A stretch of DNA of 64,000 nucleotides, taken from positions 1 through 64,000 of the forward strand of contig JBNKEI010000207.1 in the NCBI GenBank assembly GCA_050288705.1, given 5' to 3'. The stretch's first letter is position 1. Each line of letters starts with the position of its first letter. Shown here piece after piece: positions 9,484-18,188 of the stretch. The notes under the pieces were generated by a model. The model had not been told where the DNA came from and ran no database searches. It saw only the letters and a program-made list of their open reading frames with translations. The position numbers and the translations under genes are program-made. This DNA is from JBNKEI01 sp050288705. Its GTDB lineage: Bacteria; Myxococcota; Myxococcia; Myxococcales; UBA5297.

Positions 9484-10269
9484 ATGCCAAATATGGCCTC
9501 CATACCGAAGCTTCAATTGGTGGAAATTGGAAAGGTTTTTGTCACCAAAACCGGGCAGGTTGAGGCTTTGCGAAAAATCAATTTGACTTTGCAAAAAGGT
9601 GAATTTGTGGCTCTGATGGGTCCCTCGGGATGCGGCAAAACTACTCTGCTTAATCTGGTTGCCGGATTAGAGCAAGCAGACGAAGGTCAAGTGCGCGTTG
9701 ACGGAAAGGTGGTAAAGGGCGCGGGACCAGATCGTATTGTTATGTTTCAGGAATCGGCTCTTTTCCCTTGGCTAAATGTGCAATCAAACGTGGAATTCGG
9801 CATGGCTCTTCAAAAAGTGAACCGTCGTGAACGACGACGGCGAGCTAGTGAGGGGTTGCAACATGTGCATCTTAGCTCCTTTGCCAAAAGCTATGTGCAT
9901 GAGCTTTCGGGAGGAATGCGACAAAGAGTAGCTTTGGCGCGAGCATTGGTTCTTAAACCAGATATTCTTCTAATGGATGAGCCTTTTGCCGCTTTGGATG
10001 CCGATACTCGGCTCGCTTTGACTCGGGAAGTAGAATCATTGTGGAAAGAGATGCAGATGACCGTGGTTTTTGTCACTCATCACGTTCCCAGCGGGGTGCA
10101 ATTGGCGGAAAGGATTGTAGTATTCGGAACCCATCCCGGAAGAATTCTTAGTGAGTACCGGGTTGATTTTCCTAGGCCTCGCGACGAAGCCGATCCAGAA
10201 GTCTTGGCCTTGTCTCAGCAGATTACCCAGCATTTTTCCGCTTCAATGCGCGCAGGATTTGAGGAGTAG
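9484..10269 (+). CDS. ABC transporter ATP-binding protein, nitrate/sulfonate/taurine type
   Basis: The open frame extends up to 9415, but homology to the SsuB/TauB/NrtD group begins near KLQLVEIGKVF, so ATG 9484 (or 9493) is chosen; no strong ribosome site decides between them. Walker A GPSGCGKTT, Q-loop FQESALFPWL, signature LSGGMRQR and Walker B ILLMDEPFAALD are intact, with the switch histidine in FVTHH. It energises the permease encoded 3 bases downstream. The substrate is probably a small anion, sulfonate or pyrimidine-like compound, but no substrate-binding gene is nearby, so the ligand is open. Confidence 0.85.
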   Translation: MPNMASIPKLQLVEIGKVFVTKTGQVEALRKINLTLQKGEFVALMGPSGCGKTTLLNLVAGLEQADEGQVRVDGKVVKGAGPDRIVMFQESALFPWLNVQSNVEFGMALQKVNRRERRRRASEGLQHVHLSSFAKSYVHELSGGMRQRVALARALVLKPDILLMDEPFAALDADTRLALTREVESLWKEMQMTVVFVTHHVPSGVQLAERIVVFGTHPGRILSEYRVDFPRPRDEADPEVLALSQQITQHFSASMRAGFEE

Positions 10270-10272
10270 GGC

Positions 10273-11043
10273 GTGGCCAGCGGTTACGTGTCTCGGCTGC
10301 AACAAGTGATGTTTTTTTCGGTAGCAATCATATTATGGCAAGCTGGAGCATATTTTGGTCTGTGGAAAACTTATTTATTTCCTTCCCCCTATGACGTGGC
10401 TCAAAGATTGGCTGAAGGATTTGCTAGTGGCGTTTATGTAAAAGGGATGGGCATTACGCTTTTCCGGCTCTTACAGGGATACCTTATAAGTTCGGTAGCA
10501 GGAGTAGTGCTGGGAGTGTTTATTCGCTACGTTTCTTTGCTTGATCGCACTATTGGCGCTCTCATTGTGGGATTACAAGCCTTGCCTTCAGTTTGCTGGT
10601 TGCCGATTGCTCTTCTCTGGTTTGGTCTTTCCGAAACCGCCATTATTTTTGTAGTAGTAATGGGTGCTTTGCTTTCTATTACCGTGGCTACCGAACAGGG
10701 TATTCGCAATGTGCCACCTATTTATGTTCGTGCGGCACGCACCATGGGAGCGCATGGTCTTAATTTGTATATGCGGGTAGTATTACCAGCAGCGCTTCCC
10801 TCTATTATTACCGGAATGAACTTGGGATGGGCGTTTGCTTGGCGATCACTAATGGCTGCGGAGCTGCTGTACATATCGGGAGGGCTGGGCCAACTTTTAA
10901 TGATGAGTAGAGAATTCAATGACATCGCAGAAATGGTAGCGGTAATGGCGGTAATTGTGGCGGTAGGACTTTTAAGTGACCGCCTAGTTTTTGTGAGATT
11001 AGAACGCATAGTTCGTGAGCGCTTCGGCTATGACCGGCCGTAA
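10273..11043 (+). CDS. ABC transporter permease, SsuC/TauC/NrtB family
   Basis: 256 residues starting at GTG 10273, with GAGGAG overlapping the end of the ATPase gene, so the two are translationally linked. About six membrane helices are visible. The segment AARTMGAHGLNLYMRVVLPA is the EAA loop that contacts the ATPase. Together with the upstream gene it makes an importer of the nitrate/sulfonate/taurine type in the inner membrane. Its stop is directly adjacent to the stop of the convergent rnz gene, leaving no room for a terminator. Substrate not determined. Confidence 0.85.
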   Translation: MASGYVSRLQQVMFFSVAIILWQAGAYFGLWKTYLFPSPYDVAQRLAEGFASGVYVKGMGITLFRLLQGYLISSVAGVVLGVFIRYVSLLDRTIGALIVGLQALPSVCWLPIALLWFGLSETAIIFVVVMGALLSITVATEQGIRNVPPIYVRAARTMGAHGLNLYMRVVLPAALPSIITGMNLGWAFAWRSLMAAELLYISGGLGQLLMMSREFNDIAEMVAVMAVIVAVGLLSDRLVFVRLERIVRERFGYDRP

Positions 11044-11958
11044 CTAATCAGCAAAAGGGACTTCCATTTGCAAACCGTCTTTAGCGCAGTCGGTACGAGC
11101 AAATTCTTCTCTTGCCTGCTGTAAAAGAGAGGTAACGTCAGTGTCATAACGGCTAGAAATATGGGTTAGCACTAAACGTTTGGCCTGAGCCTCTTTGGCT
11201 AACAAAGCAGCACCCCGGGCGGTGGAATGTCCGGTTTCGTTGGCGCGAATAATATCTTCGTCTCCAAAAGTAGCTTCGTGAATAAGCAAATCGGCGTTAA
11301 TGGCTGCATTTTGGGTTGAGGAACAAGGGCGAGTATCTCCGGAAATAACCACTTTGCGTCCCGAACGTGCAGGGCCAACTACTTGCGAGGGAAAAATTTC
11401 CCGGCCGTCGGGTAAAATTATGTTCTGACCTTTTTGTAACCTGCCAAACAAAGGGCCCTCGGGAATATGCAAAGCTCGGGCTTTTTCTAAATCAAATCTT
11501 CCCGGACGATCGGGTTCGACTAACGCATATCCTAATGCTGGCACGCGGTGATTAACTTCAAAAGCATGAATTTGATAACCATTTCGTTGGACCACATCTC
11601 CGTCTTTAAGCTCATGAATCTCTGTTAGAAAATGATTTGCTTGCATTCCCAAACTAAGCGCTTGCGTTAGTATGCGCTTTGCAGACCGGGGACCAAATAA
11701 ATGCATTGGTTCTTGCCGATCGGCCATCTTTAGAGTGCGTACAAAACCAATAATACCCAGAAAATGGTCGGCATGTAGGTGGGTGAAAAACACGTCCTGA
11801 ACGTCGAAGCCAGTGCCATAGCGCATCATTTGACGCTGAGTACCTTCTCCGCAGTCGAAAAGTAACAAATCACCTTCGCGTTTCACGGCAATGGATGAAA
11901 GGCTGCGGGAAATGGTTGGCGCTGCTGCCGATGTGCCTAAAAAAGTTACTCTAATCAT
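11044..11958 (-). CDS. rnz: Ribonuclease Z (tRNA 3' processing endonuclease)
   Basis: 304 residues, the usual length for the short bacterial form. It has the metallo-beta-lactamase motif THLHADHFLG (about residues 59-68), an upstream GTSAAAPT typical of the family's N-terminus, and later zinc ligands in VNHRVPALGY, ISGDTRP and THISSRY. It removes 3' trailers from tRNA precursors. This fits the window: the tRNA-Gln and tRNA-Pro genes here do not encode their CCA ends. The start at ATG 11958 matches family N-termini although the ribosome site is weak. Convergent with the ABC permease. Confidence 0.93.
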   Translation of the reverse strand: MIRVTFLGTSAAAPTISRSLSSIAVKREGDLLLFDCGEGTQRQMMRYGTGFDVQDVFFTHLHADHFLGIIGFVRTLKMADRQEPMHLFGPRSAKRILTQALSLGMQANHFLTEIHELKDGDVVQRNGYQIHAFEVNHRVPALGYALVEPDRPGRFDLEKARALHIPEGPLFGRLQKGQNIILPDGREIFPSQVVGPARSGRKVVISGDTRPCSSTQNAAINADLLIHEATFGDEDIIRANETGHSTARGAALLAKEAQAKRLVLTHISSRYDTDVTSLLQQAREEFARTDCAKDGLQMEVPFAD

Positions 11959-12046
11959 CGGCGCACAGACATGCCTTTAGTGGCTAACAACATGCAACTG
12001 GTCTTTATATTATAAGGAGAAAAAATAGTAGTCTCTTTCGTAATAG

Positions 12047-12499
12047 TTAGACATGAATATGCAAAGTAGCTGCCTCTACAAAACGATGCAACTCAGTGCG
12101 CGAAATAGCTCCCGACACTCGGTCTATTTCTTTTCCACCTCGAAACAGTGCCAATGTAGGAATGGATTGCACGTAATGACGCTCGGCAGCTTGGGGATAA
12201 GCCTCGGTGTTTAGTCGCACCAGTACCAAAGCCCCCGCTTTTTCTCGGGCAAACCCATCGAAAACTGGCGCAAACGCCTGGCATGGTCCACACCATGGCG
12301 CCCAAAAATCAACTAGTACTGGCGCCGGAGAAGAGGAAATCGCTCGTTGTAAACTATTTTCGTCAACAGATTGGGCAACACCGGTAGTATTCAAATCAGA
12401 TTTGCACTTGCCGCAGACTGCTTGTCCTTGGGGCACCAATAGAGATATGCGGTTAAAGGAGCCACAGTGTTCGCATCGAAAAACCAAAGGAGTATTCAT
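12047..12499 (-). CDS. trxC: Thioredoxin 2 (zinc-containing thioredoxin)
   Basis: The frame opens at a TTG at 12535, but ATG 12499 gives the MNTP start typical of TrxC, for about 150 residues. Residues 8-32 hold a zinc ribbon (CEHCG and CGKCK). A complete thioredoxin domain follows, with active site WAPWCGPC and the cis-proline in SIPTLALF. It reduces cytoplasmic disulfides, and the zinc domain is linked to oxidative-stress responses in E. coli. Divergent from the HAD nucleotidase gene at 12613, with which it shares a short promoter region. Confidence 0.92.
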   Translation of the reverse strand: MNTPLVFRCEHCGSFNRISLLVPQGQAVCGKCKSDLNTTGVAQSVDENSLQRAISSSPAPVLVDFWAPWCGPCQAFAPVFDGFAREKAGALVLVRLNTEAYPQAAERHYVQSIPTLALFRGGKEIDRVSGAISRTELHRFVEAATLHIHV

Positions 12500-12612
12500 G
12501 AAACGTTTAATAATCACCTTAATGATACCGGTCAAGACGATTTCGTAGACTTTTTTAAAGGCTTGCGATTAGTGTCGATCCGAGTAGGCACTTTCTAGAA
12601 AGACCAAAACCC

Positions 12613-14064
12613 ATGAAAAACTGCGGCCAGGATGAAAATGAAGAATTAGGGCTGGAATGCGATCCGCCTCATGCCAGAGGAGTTTTTTGTAATCGTACGC
12701 TGAATATGCGTTCTATCCGCGCTATTGGTTACGACATGGACTACACCCTGGTTCACTACGATGTGTATGCCTGGGAAATGCGTGCTTTCGAACATTTGAA
12801 GCTTCGGTTTTTGGAAAACGGGTGGCCGGTGGAGAATTGTGTCTTTGACCCCCAACAGGTGGCCCGCGGTTTGATTGTCGATACAAAATTGGGAAATATA
12901 GTCAAAGCAAATCGTTTTGGGTATGTGAAACTGGCCTATCATGGCACTCGAAGGCTCGATTTTGACGAGCAAAGGCGCGTATATTCGCGAGTTGTGGTTG
13001 ATTTAGCTCAAGAACGATGGGTATTTCTGAATACTCTGTTTTCACTTTCTGAAGCAAGCATGTATTCACAATTAGTAGTACTACTTGACAATCGGCAATT
13101 GCCAGATGTTTTGGGATATGCAAATTTATTTCATTGTATACATCGTGTACTTGACCAAGCACATATGGAGGGCGAACTTAAAGCCGAAATTATGGCCGAC
13201 CCCGAGAGGTTTGTCTCTTTAGATGCGGAAACGGCCAGAGCGCTATTGGATCAAAAGCAGGCAGACAAGAAATTGATGCTCATTACCAATTCCGGATGGA
13301 GCTATACCAATTCCATGATGTCATATGCTTTTGAACGGTTTCTTCCTGGGGGGATGAAATGGAGAGACCTGTTTGAAGTAGTGGTAGTAGAGGCTCGTAA
13401 GCCGGAGTTTTTTCTTTCCCATGGCCCTCTTTTCGAAGTTGTTAATGATCAAGGTTTACTCAAACCTGCTATGGCGATTACCAAGGGAGGAATTTTTTTT
13501 GGAGGAGATGCCTCATTGGTAGAAAAGCGGTTAGGGGTGTCCGGCGACGAGATACTTTATGTGGGCGACCATATGTGGGGCGATGTGCATGTGTCTAAAA
13601 GTGCGTTACGATGGCGTACGGCGCTTATTTTGCGGGAACTGGAGTCGGAAATTCAGGCAATGGAATCGTTTTCAGTCTCCAGAGCGCAGTTAAAGAAAAA
13701 AATGCGTGAAAAGGAAAAGCTTGAGCACCAAATATGCCGGCTGCGGCTGGCGCTTCAGCGCTGGCAAGCGGGCGAACTTCCAGGTGACAATGCAGTGGCT
13801 CTTTTGGAAAAAAACCTAGAGCGGACACGCGAAGAGCTGGAATCACTTGATTCGCAAATTGCCCCCCTTGCCCAAGCATCTGGAGAGCTAGGGAATCCTT
13901 ATTGGGGACTGCTCCTTCGATCAGGAAATGACAAGAGTCATCTCGCCTCCCAGGTAGAGCGTTATGCGGACGTTTACACTTCCCGAGTTTCCAATCTTCT
14001 ATACCGCACGCCTTTTGTTTTTTATCGCTCGGCGTATGGAGTCATGCCTCACGACCAAGACTGA
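12613..14064 (+). CDS. HAD-superfamily subfamily IG 5'-nucleotidase
   Basis: 483 residues. The N-terminal GVFCNRTLNMRSIRAIGYD leads into motif I DMDYTL (nucleophile Asp), the signature of HAD-IG proteins related to eukaryotic cytosolic purine 5'-nucleotidase (NT5C2). Motif II is in LMLITNSGWSY, and the late acidic motif is ILYVGDHMWGDV. A charged coiled coil (about residues 360-430) precedes the C-terminal NPYWGLLLRSG. The likely reaction is dephosphorylation of purine nucleoside monophosphates such as IMP or GMP in the cytoplasm; this is inferred from the family. The start at 12613 keeps the full N-terminal motif. Confidence 0.85.
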   Translation: MKNCGQDENEELGLECDPPHARGVFCNRTLNMRSIRAIGYDMDYTLVHYDVYAWEMRAFEHLKLRFLENGWPVENCVFDPQQVARGLIVDTKLGNIVKANRFGYVKLAYHGTRRLDFDEQRRVYSRVVVDLAQERWVFLNTLFSLSEASMYSQLVVLLDNRQLPDVLGYANLFHCIHRVLDQAHMEGELKAEIMADPERFVSLDAETARALLDQKQADKKLMLITNSGWSYTNSMMSYAFERFLPGGMKWRDLFEVVVVEARKPEFFLSHGPLFEVVNDQGLLKPAMAITKGGIFFGGDASLVEKRLGVSGDEILYVGDHMWGDVHVSKSALRWRTALILRELESEIQAMESFSVSRAQLKKKMREKEKLEHQICRLRLALQRWQAGELPGDNAVALLEKNLERTREELESLDSQIAPLAQASGELGNPYWGLLLRSGNDKSHLASQVERYADVYTSRVSNLLYRTPFVFYRSAYGVMPHDQD

Positions 14065-14268
14065 TCGCTATCCTGATCGAGGTAACTGTGGTATTAAGGC
14101 ACCAGAAAAGTAAGCCAAAGGACAGAGGGCATGGCGATAAGGCATTGACTCCTTTTAAGGAACAAAGCACAAGCAATGCCAGGTTATTGGCGGTAGCAAG
14201 AACGGAAAGGGTAGTGCATGTCGGTGGTTTGCAAACATGGGGCTGGCGGGAAAAAACTGATTTGGCGG

Positions 14269-15963
14269 ATGCTAGCGAAAAACCGCGCGTGTGCAATTGT
14301 CGCTGCCATGGGTACAGTGATTGGTTGCTCTAATACCATTCTGGAGCAAACTGATAAAGATAACCGCATTTCTATCGAGGGTGAATTTTGTACCAGAAGC
14401 TCTAGCGAACTACAGCTACCAGTGAAAGTTCTTTTCTTGGTGGATGCTAGTCTAAGCATGGTTATAAATGACCCCAAACCTCCCAATGGTCACAGTAAAA
14501 GAGCTTCGGCAGTTAACGAAGTTTTGCAAACTTATTGTGAAAAAAGTAATTATTCATTTGGTATCATTCAATTTGCTACTAATGAAGCAAATATCGGCAT
14601 TTCTTACCTCACCGGAGATTTTGTTCCTTGTAACCCCGAAGTGTCGGTAGAAAAGCAATTTGGCAGATATATTAACCAATTAGACTCTCCATTTGGTAAC
14701 ACACCATACTTGGCTGTGTTGGACAAGGCCAAAGAAGCCATTAATGAAGATATTGCGAAGATGACTCCCGAAATGCAACAAACTACCCGCTACGCCATTG
14801 TTTTTTTTAGTGACGGAGAGCCTTGTGTTTACGATCCAAATAATTTAGGAAAACTAAAAGGGGAAGATTTCGATCTTATTTTAAAGAAAATTGATGACAT
14901 TATGTCGTTGGAAAAAATGGTAGGCGGAATCTCTTTCAGCACTAGTTACCTAGAAAATACTCTCCCTAGTCAATGTAATATATGGAGCGAAGAAATTTCT
15001 GGTCCTCCCGCTCTTTTGCAGGCCATGGCCAATCACGGACGGGGAGTGTTTCAAAAGTTTTCATCGTCTATTGATATAAGTTTTTTGGAATTAATTAAAG
15101 GAGCAGTTTATCAGACTTTTACCCTTTTTGACGTAGTAGCTACAAATCGGTCGGCCAAGCTGTCTTTTCGTAATAACAAGCTGATGTTATTGCCTGACTC
15201 CGATACCGATGGTCTCTCCGATTTTGAGGAAATAGAACAGTACCACACCGATCCATTGCTGGCAGATACCGATAATGATGGCTGCAGAGACGGTATTGAA
15301 ATAAGGAAAGGTTTCTGGCCTTTGAGTGGGATTACGGAGACGCCAGTAGGTTGGTCAGACCCTTGCAAAGTGCCCGAGGGCTCTAGTATAGAGCACGAAC
15401 AACTTCGTATGGATACTGACGGAGATTTTTTATTTGATCGTGAAGAGTTTCTAGTATTGCAAACCAGTAAAGTGACACCAGATAGCGACGGCGATGGCTT
15501 ACCTGATGGATTAGAAGCGTTTCAGGGTTCCAACCCTCACAATAATGACGGAGCTATAGTTGTCGATCAGGATGCTGATGGGGTAAGCGATCGCTATGAA
15601 ATAAAGGCGCATACAATACCTTCCATAAACGAAGAAAAAGAGAAAGATGATGCCAGGGAGAAATATGCGTATGTTTACGAAAAGCACTTATCAAATACTA
15701 AGGAAAACGGTCAAAGATGTTATACTTTTAGAGTTGATAATATCGGTTTGGTAGAAACTTTAGAGTCAGAAAGTAATTCTGCTGGAGAGAATTTGATTGA
15801 TCTCTACTTTATCCAGCATTCCGATGGGTTAAGCAAAGCGCCGCCATTTATTGAACGCGCAACTTATCGCCAAAAATTCTTTTTATCGGGAGCAAGAGAA
15901 CCTGATCGCTCGCTTATTACTTTTGATAACCAAGATTTAGTTTTATTGGGAGTTCCCCAATAA
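14269..15963 (+). CDS. VWA-domain lipoprotein with thrombospondin type-3 calcium repeats
   Basis: ATG 14269 gives a lipoprotein signal ending VIGC; the frame is open to 14218, and that longer start would bury the signal. The VWA domain begins at VKVLFLVDASLSM (MIDAS motif DASLS) and continues to IVFFSDGEP. The C-terminal half has at least five acidic type-3 repeats: DSDTDGLSDFEE, DTDNDGCRDG, DTDGDFLFDREE, DSDGDGLPDGLE and DQDADGVSDRYE. These typically bind calcium in series. It is likely a surface or periplasmic adhesion or scaffold lipoprotein. The next gene follows after 26 bases, suggesting an operon. Partner and ligand unknown. Confidence 0.85.
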   Translation: MLAKNRACAIVAAMGTVIGCSNTILEQTDKDNRISIEGEFCTRSSSELQLPVKVLFLVDASLSMVINDPKPPNGHSKRASAVNEVLQTYCEKSNYSFGIIQFATNEANIGISYLTGDFVPCNPEVSVEKQFGRYINQLDSPFGNTPYLAVLDKAKEAINEDIAKMTPEMQQTTRYAIVFFSDGEPCVYDPNNLGKLKGEDFDLILKKIDDIMSLEKMVGGISFSTSYLENTLPSQCNIWSEEISGPPALLQAMANHGRGVFQKFSSSIDISFLELIKGAVYQTFTLFDVVATNRSAKLSFRNNKLMLLPDSDTDGLSDFEEIEQYHTDPLLADTDNDGCRDGIEIRKGFWPLSGITETPVGWSDPCKVPEGSSIEHEQLRMDTDGDFLFDREEFLVLQTSKVTPDSDGDGLPDGLEAFQGSNPHNNDGAIVVDQDADGVSDRYEIKAHTIPSINEEKEKDDAREKYAYVYEKHLSNTKENGQRCYTFRVDNIGLVETLESESNSAGENLIDLYFIQHSDGLSKAPPFIERATYRQKFFLSGAREPDRSLITFDNQDLVLLGVPQ

Positions 15964-15989
15964 CGTGTTGGTTAAGAGAAGGCGCAGTT

Positions 15990-17852
15990 ATGAGCAAGAA
16001 GCTGCTTCTAGCTCTAGGCGGAAATTTCATTCTTCGGTTAGCGCTCATTCCTATTGTGCCTTTCGGATGGGGAGCAGTAGCAGCCCTGGGTTGGGGTATT
16101 TTGTCCGACCTAGGGATTGCCTTGTTGATTGCTCAGCCTAGTTTAATTGCTGCGAGTAATACCAGTCGTTGGAGCTTTTTTATCCTTGGGACATTGATAT
16201 GGTCTTGCTCGCTGTTTTGGTTAGCAATTCAGTTTGCTTTTTTTTGGGAATTTGGCACCAGACCAGATCATATTGTCGTTGACTATATTGCCTATACTGG
16301 TGAGATTACCGGGAATGTTTGGGAATCGTATCCGGTATTGGCTATCACGGCAGGTTGCTTAGTAATCGGAGCCTTATACACTGGAATTCCCAGCACGCCA
16401 AAAGCCTGTTCCTGGAGGCGCAGAGGAATGCAAGCTTTGGCAGGTTTAACCTTATTTATGGGCTCGGTTTTCTGGGTGCCTCCGCTAGCTGATGCCACTC
16501 ATCGGGAATTAGCAAAAAATGGTTCCGCTACTTTTATAAGGGCCGTTATTACCGGACAACTAGATTATTTTTCTCACTATACTGCGCTTCCCAATCAGCA
16601 GGCAATTAAGTTAGTGCGAAAAAAACTGGCTAGTGATTCAGAATGGTTGCGGTTCACTTCTGTAAACGGAATTCGGCGGGTTATGGTAAGCCCCCATGAT
16701 CGTCGAAATGTTAATGTAGTTCTAATTATTGCCGAAAGCTTGGGAAGTGAATTAACAGGTCTGAGTAAAGGCTTAAGTTTTACTCCCCAATTTGACAAAC
16801 TATTAGAGGAAAGTCTCGTTTTTACGCGATTTTATGCCACCGGCACGAGAACTGCCAGAGGATTGGAAGGCGTATGGGCGTCATTTCCGCCCATTCCGGG
16901 TAACTCGGTTTTGCAAAGAAAGCCTTTACGACCCATGGATACTCTGGCTTCGGTATTGCGAGAGCGCAAGTATCGCACAGTTTTTCTGTATGGGGGGAGA
17001 CCTGAGTTTGACGAGATGGGTCCTTTTGCTTTCAGGAACGGTTTTGAAGAGGTAATTGGTCAATCAGATATTCAATCAGAAATGCCTGGAAAAAAACCGG
17101 CTTTTTCTACTGCGTGGGGATACGCAGACGAAGTAGTATTTGATCGCGCGTTGCAAGAGCTACGAAAAAACCGAAGCTCTCACCCTAGACGGCCGCTATT
17201 TCTTTCGGTGCTTACGGTAAGCAACCATCGACCTTTTCTCTTTCCGCAACGAAATATTAAAGGAGAGCAGGGAACGCGAGAAGGAGCCACCCGCTATGCC
17301 GATTGGGCTCTGGGGCAATTTTTCCGTCAGGCGAAATCAGAAGGATTTGGCGCCAACACATTGTTTGTAGTGGTAGCTGACCACGGCCCGCGTTCATATT
17401 TAAGGAACCAGCTCCCGGTAGACGCTCACCGTATTCCTTTAGTATTTTGGGGTCCCGATTGGTTGCCAAAAGAAAAACTGGATAAGCCTATTGGTTCGTC
17501 GGTGGACGTTGCGCCAACTGTTATGGGTTTTTTGGGGGGGCAATACGAGGCTTCTTTTTTTGGTCACGACTTGATGCATGTTCCTGCTGATCAGGGGTGG
17601 GCTTTTCTTCAGAATAAACGTGATGTGGGAACACTACTTTCCAACCGTTTGGTAGTGGTAGGGTTTAATAATCAATTAGCCTCTATGGAAGTTGATTCTT
17701 TTGATCGACTGGGTTCTGCAAAGAAACTATCTTTGCAGGACCCAGCGGCAGCAATGGCAACTGCCTTTTTTCAGACCGCTTACCAGTTGTATACTTCCGA
17801 TTGTCTTGTGCCAGTCAGAACTACCACGGCGAAAAGAACCTCCACTAAATAA
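15990..17852 (+). CDS. Inner-membrane phosphoglycerol transferase, LTA synthase/OpgB-like (sulfatase fold)
   Basis: 620 residues: about five N-terminal membrane helices (residues 1-170), then a periplasmic sulfatase/alkaline-phosphatase-fold domain. Readable motifs are VVLIIAESLGSE (first metal ligand Glu), ATGTRTARGLEG (probable nucleophile Thr), SVLTVSNHRPF, and VVVADHGPR (metal ligands Asp-His). This is the LTA-synthase-like family that moves phosphoglycerol from phosphatidylglycerol to glycans. In a bacterium with LPS the acceptor is more likely a periplasmic glucan or surface glycan than lipoteichoic acid. It probably forms a two-gene unit with the VWA lipoprotein upstream. Confidence 0.8.
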   Translation: MSKKLLLALGGNFILRLALIPIVPFGWGAVAALGWGILSDLGIALLIAQPSLIAASNTSRWSFFILGTLIWSCSLFWLAIQFAFFWEFGTRPDHIVVDYIAYTGEITGNVWESYPVLAITAGCLVIGALYTGIPSTPKACSWRRRGMQALAGLTLFMGSVFWVPPLADATHRELAKNGSATFIRAVITGQLDYFSHYTALPNQQAIKLVRKKLASDSEWLRFTSVNGIRRVMVSPHDRRNVNVVLIIAESLGSELTGLSKGLSFTPQFDKLLEESLVFTRFYATGTRTARGLEGVWASFPPIPGNSVLQRKPLRPMDTLASVLRERKYRTVFLYGGRPEFDEMGPFAFRNGFEEVIGQSDIQSEMPGKKPAFSTAWGYADEVVFDRALQELRKNRSSHPRRPLFLSVLTVSNHRPFLFPQRNIKGEQGTREGATRYADWALGQFFRQAKSEGFGANTLFVVVADHGPRSYLRNQLPVDAHRIPLVFWGPDWLPKEKLDKPIGSSVDVAPTVMGFLGGQYEASFFGHDLMHVPADQGWAFLQNKRDVGTLLSNRLVVVGFNNQLASMEVDSFDRLGSAKKLSLQDPAAAMATAFFQTAYQLYTSDCLVPVRTTTAKRTSTK

Positions 17853-17873
17853 ATAGTAATTGTAAGTCCGTGC

Positions 17874-17902
17874 TTGATCTTTGGTAATGGACTCTCTATT
17901 AT
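17874..17902 (+). promoter_or_regulatory. Promoter of the trpEG leader transcript
   Basis: TTGATC (17874-17879), a 17-base spacer and TATTAT (17897-17902) match a sigma-70-type promoter. The predicted start, about 7 bases downstream, is position 17909, the A of the leader-peptide ATG, so that reading frame would be leaderless. Confidence 0.5.
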
Positions 17903-17908
17903 TGCTAT

Positions 17909-18022
17909 ATGTCTTCCTACTGTTCTGCATCGTATTGTCTGTTGGATGGCCGCCAGTTGTGGTTATGGCGTTGCCCGTCCTGGATATTGACGATGTTAGC
18001 GATATTTTCAGGACGGGGTTAA
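17909..18022 (+). CDS. Putative Trp-containing leader peptide (37 aa), leaderless
   Basis: A 37-codon frame from ATG 17909 to TAA 18020-18022. The peptide includes the stretch LWLWRCPSW, with Trp codons at 17960, 17966 and 17981, a high density for a rare residue. There is no ribosome site, but the predicted transcription start falls on the ATG itself. Leaderless trpL reading frames are known, for example in Sinorhizobium meliloti. Its stop codon overlaps strand 2 of the attenuator, as in classical trp leaders. A competing 50-codon hydrophobic frame from ATG 17887 overlaps it; I think that is chance, but cannot exclude it. Confidence 0.45.
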   Translation: MSSYCSASYCLLDGRQLWLWRCPSWILTMLAIFSGRG

Positions 18023-18188
18023 AGGCTTCCTTCCAATAATAGGTTCTGTTTTGAATGCGAAACTTTGCTTTTGAGCAAGGTTTGTATTTAAAAACAGCCA
18101 ATTGCAAAACCCGCCGTCTGGGAGCGGAAAATTTGGGTTTTGCAATTCTCTGAAAAATTCTATTTTTTGAACTAAAAAAAGGATAGAT

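Larger units (their letters stand above)
17853..18188 (+). promoter_or_regulatory. trpE leader: candidate Trp attenuator (336-base gap)
   Basis: The gap before trpE holds a promoter (17874-17902), a Trp-containing leader frame (17909-18022) and three competing stems. Stem 1:2 pairs CCCGTCCTG (17974-17982) with CAGGACGGG (18009-18017). Stem 2:3 pairs 18012-18020 with 18108-18118: nine pairs with a 2-base bulge. Stem 3:4 pairs AATTGCAAAACCC (18100-18112) with GGGTTTTGCAATT (18135-18147), 13 perfect pairs. The leader stop codon lies in strand 2 and Trp codons lie in or just before strand 1. The T-rich run TATTTTTT starts 14 bases after stem 3:4, which is unusual for a terminator. The mechanism is inferred. 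Confidence 0.6.

Noticed and set aside
17887..18039. 50-codon hydrophobic frame overlapping the Trp leader peptide
   Set aside because: Its ATG lies upstream of the predicted transcription start and has no ribosome site; the overlapping Trp-rich frame fits the stems better. Not fully excluded.
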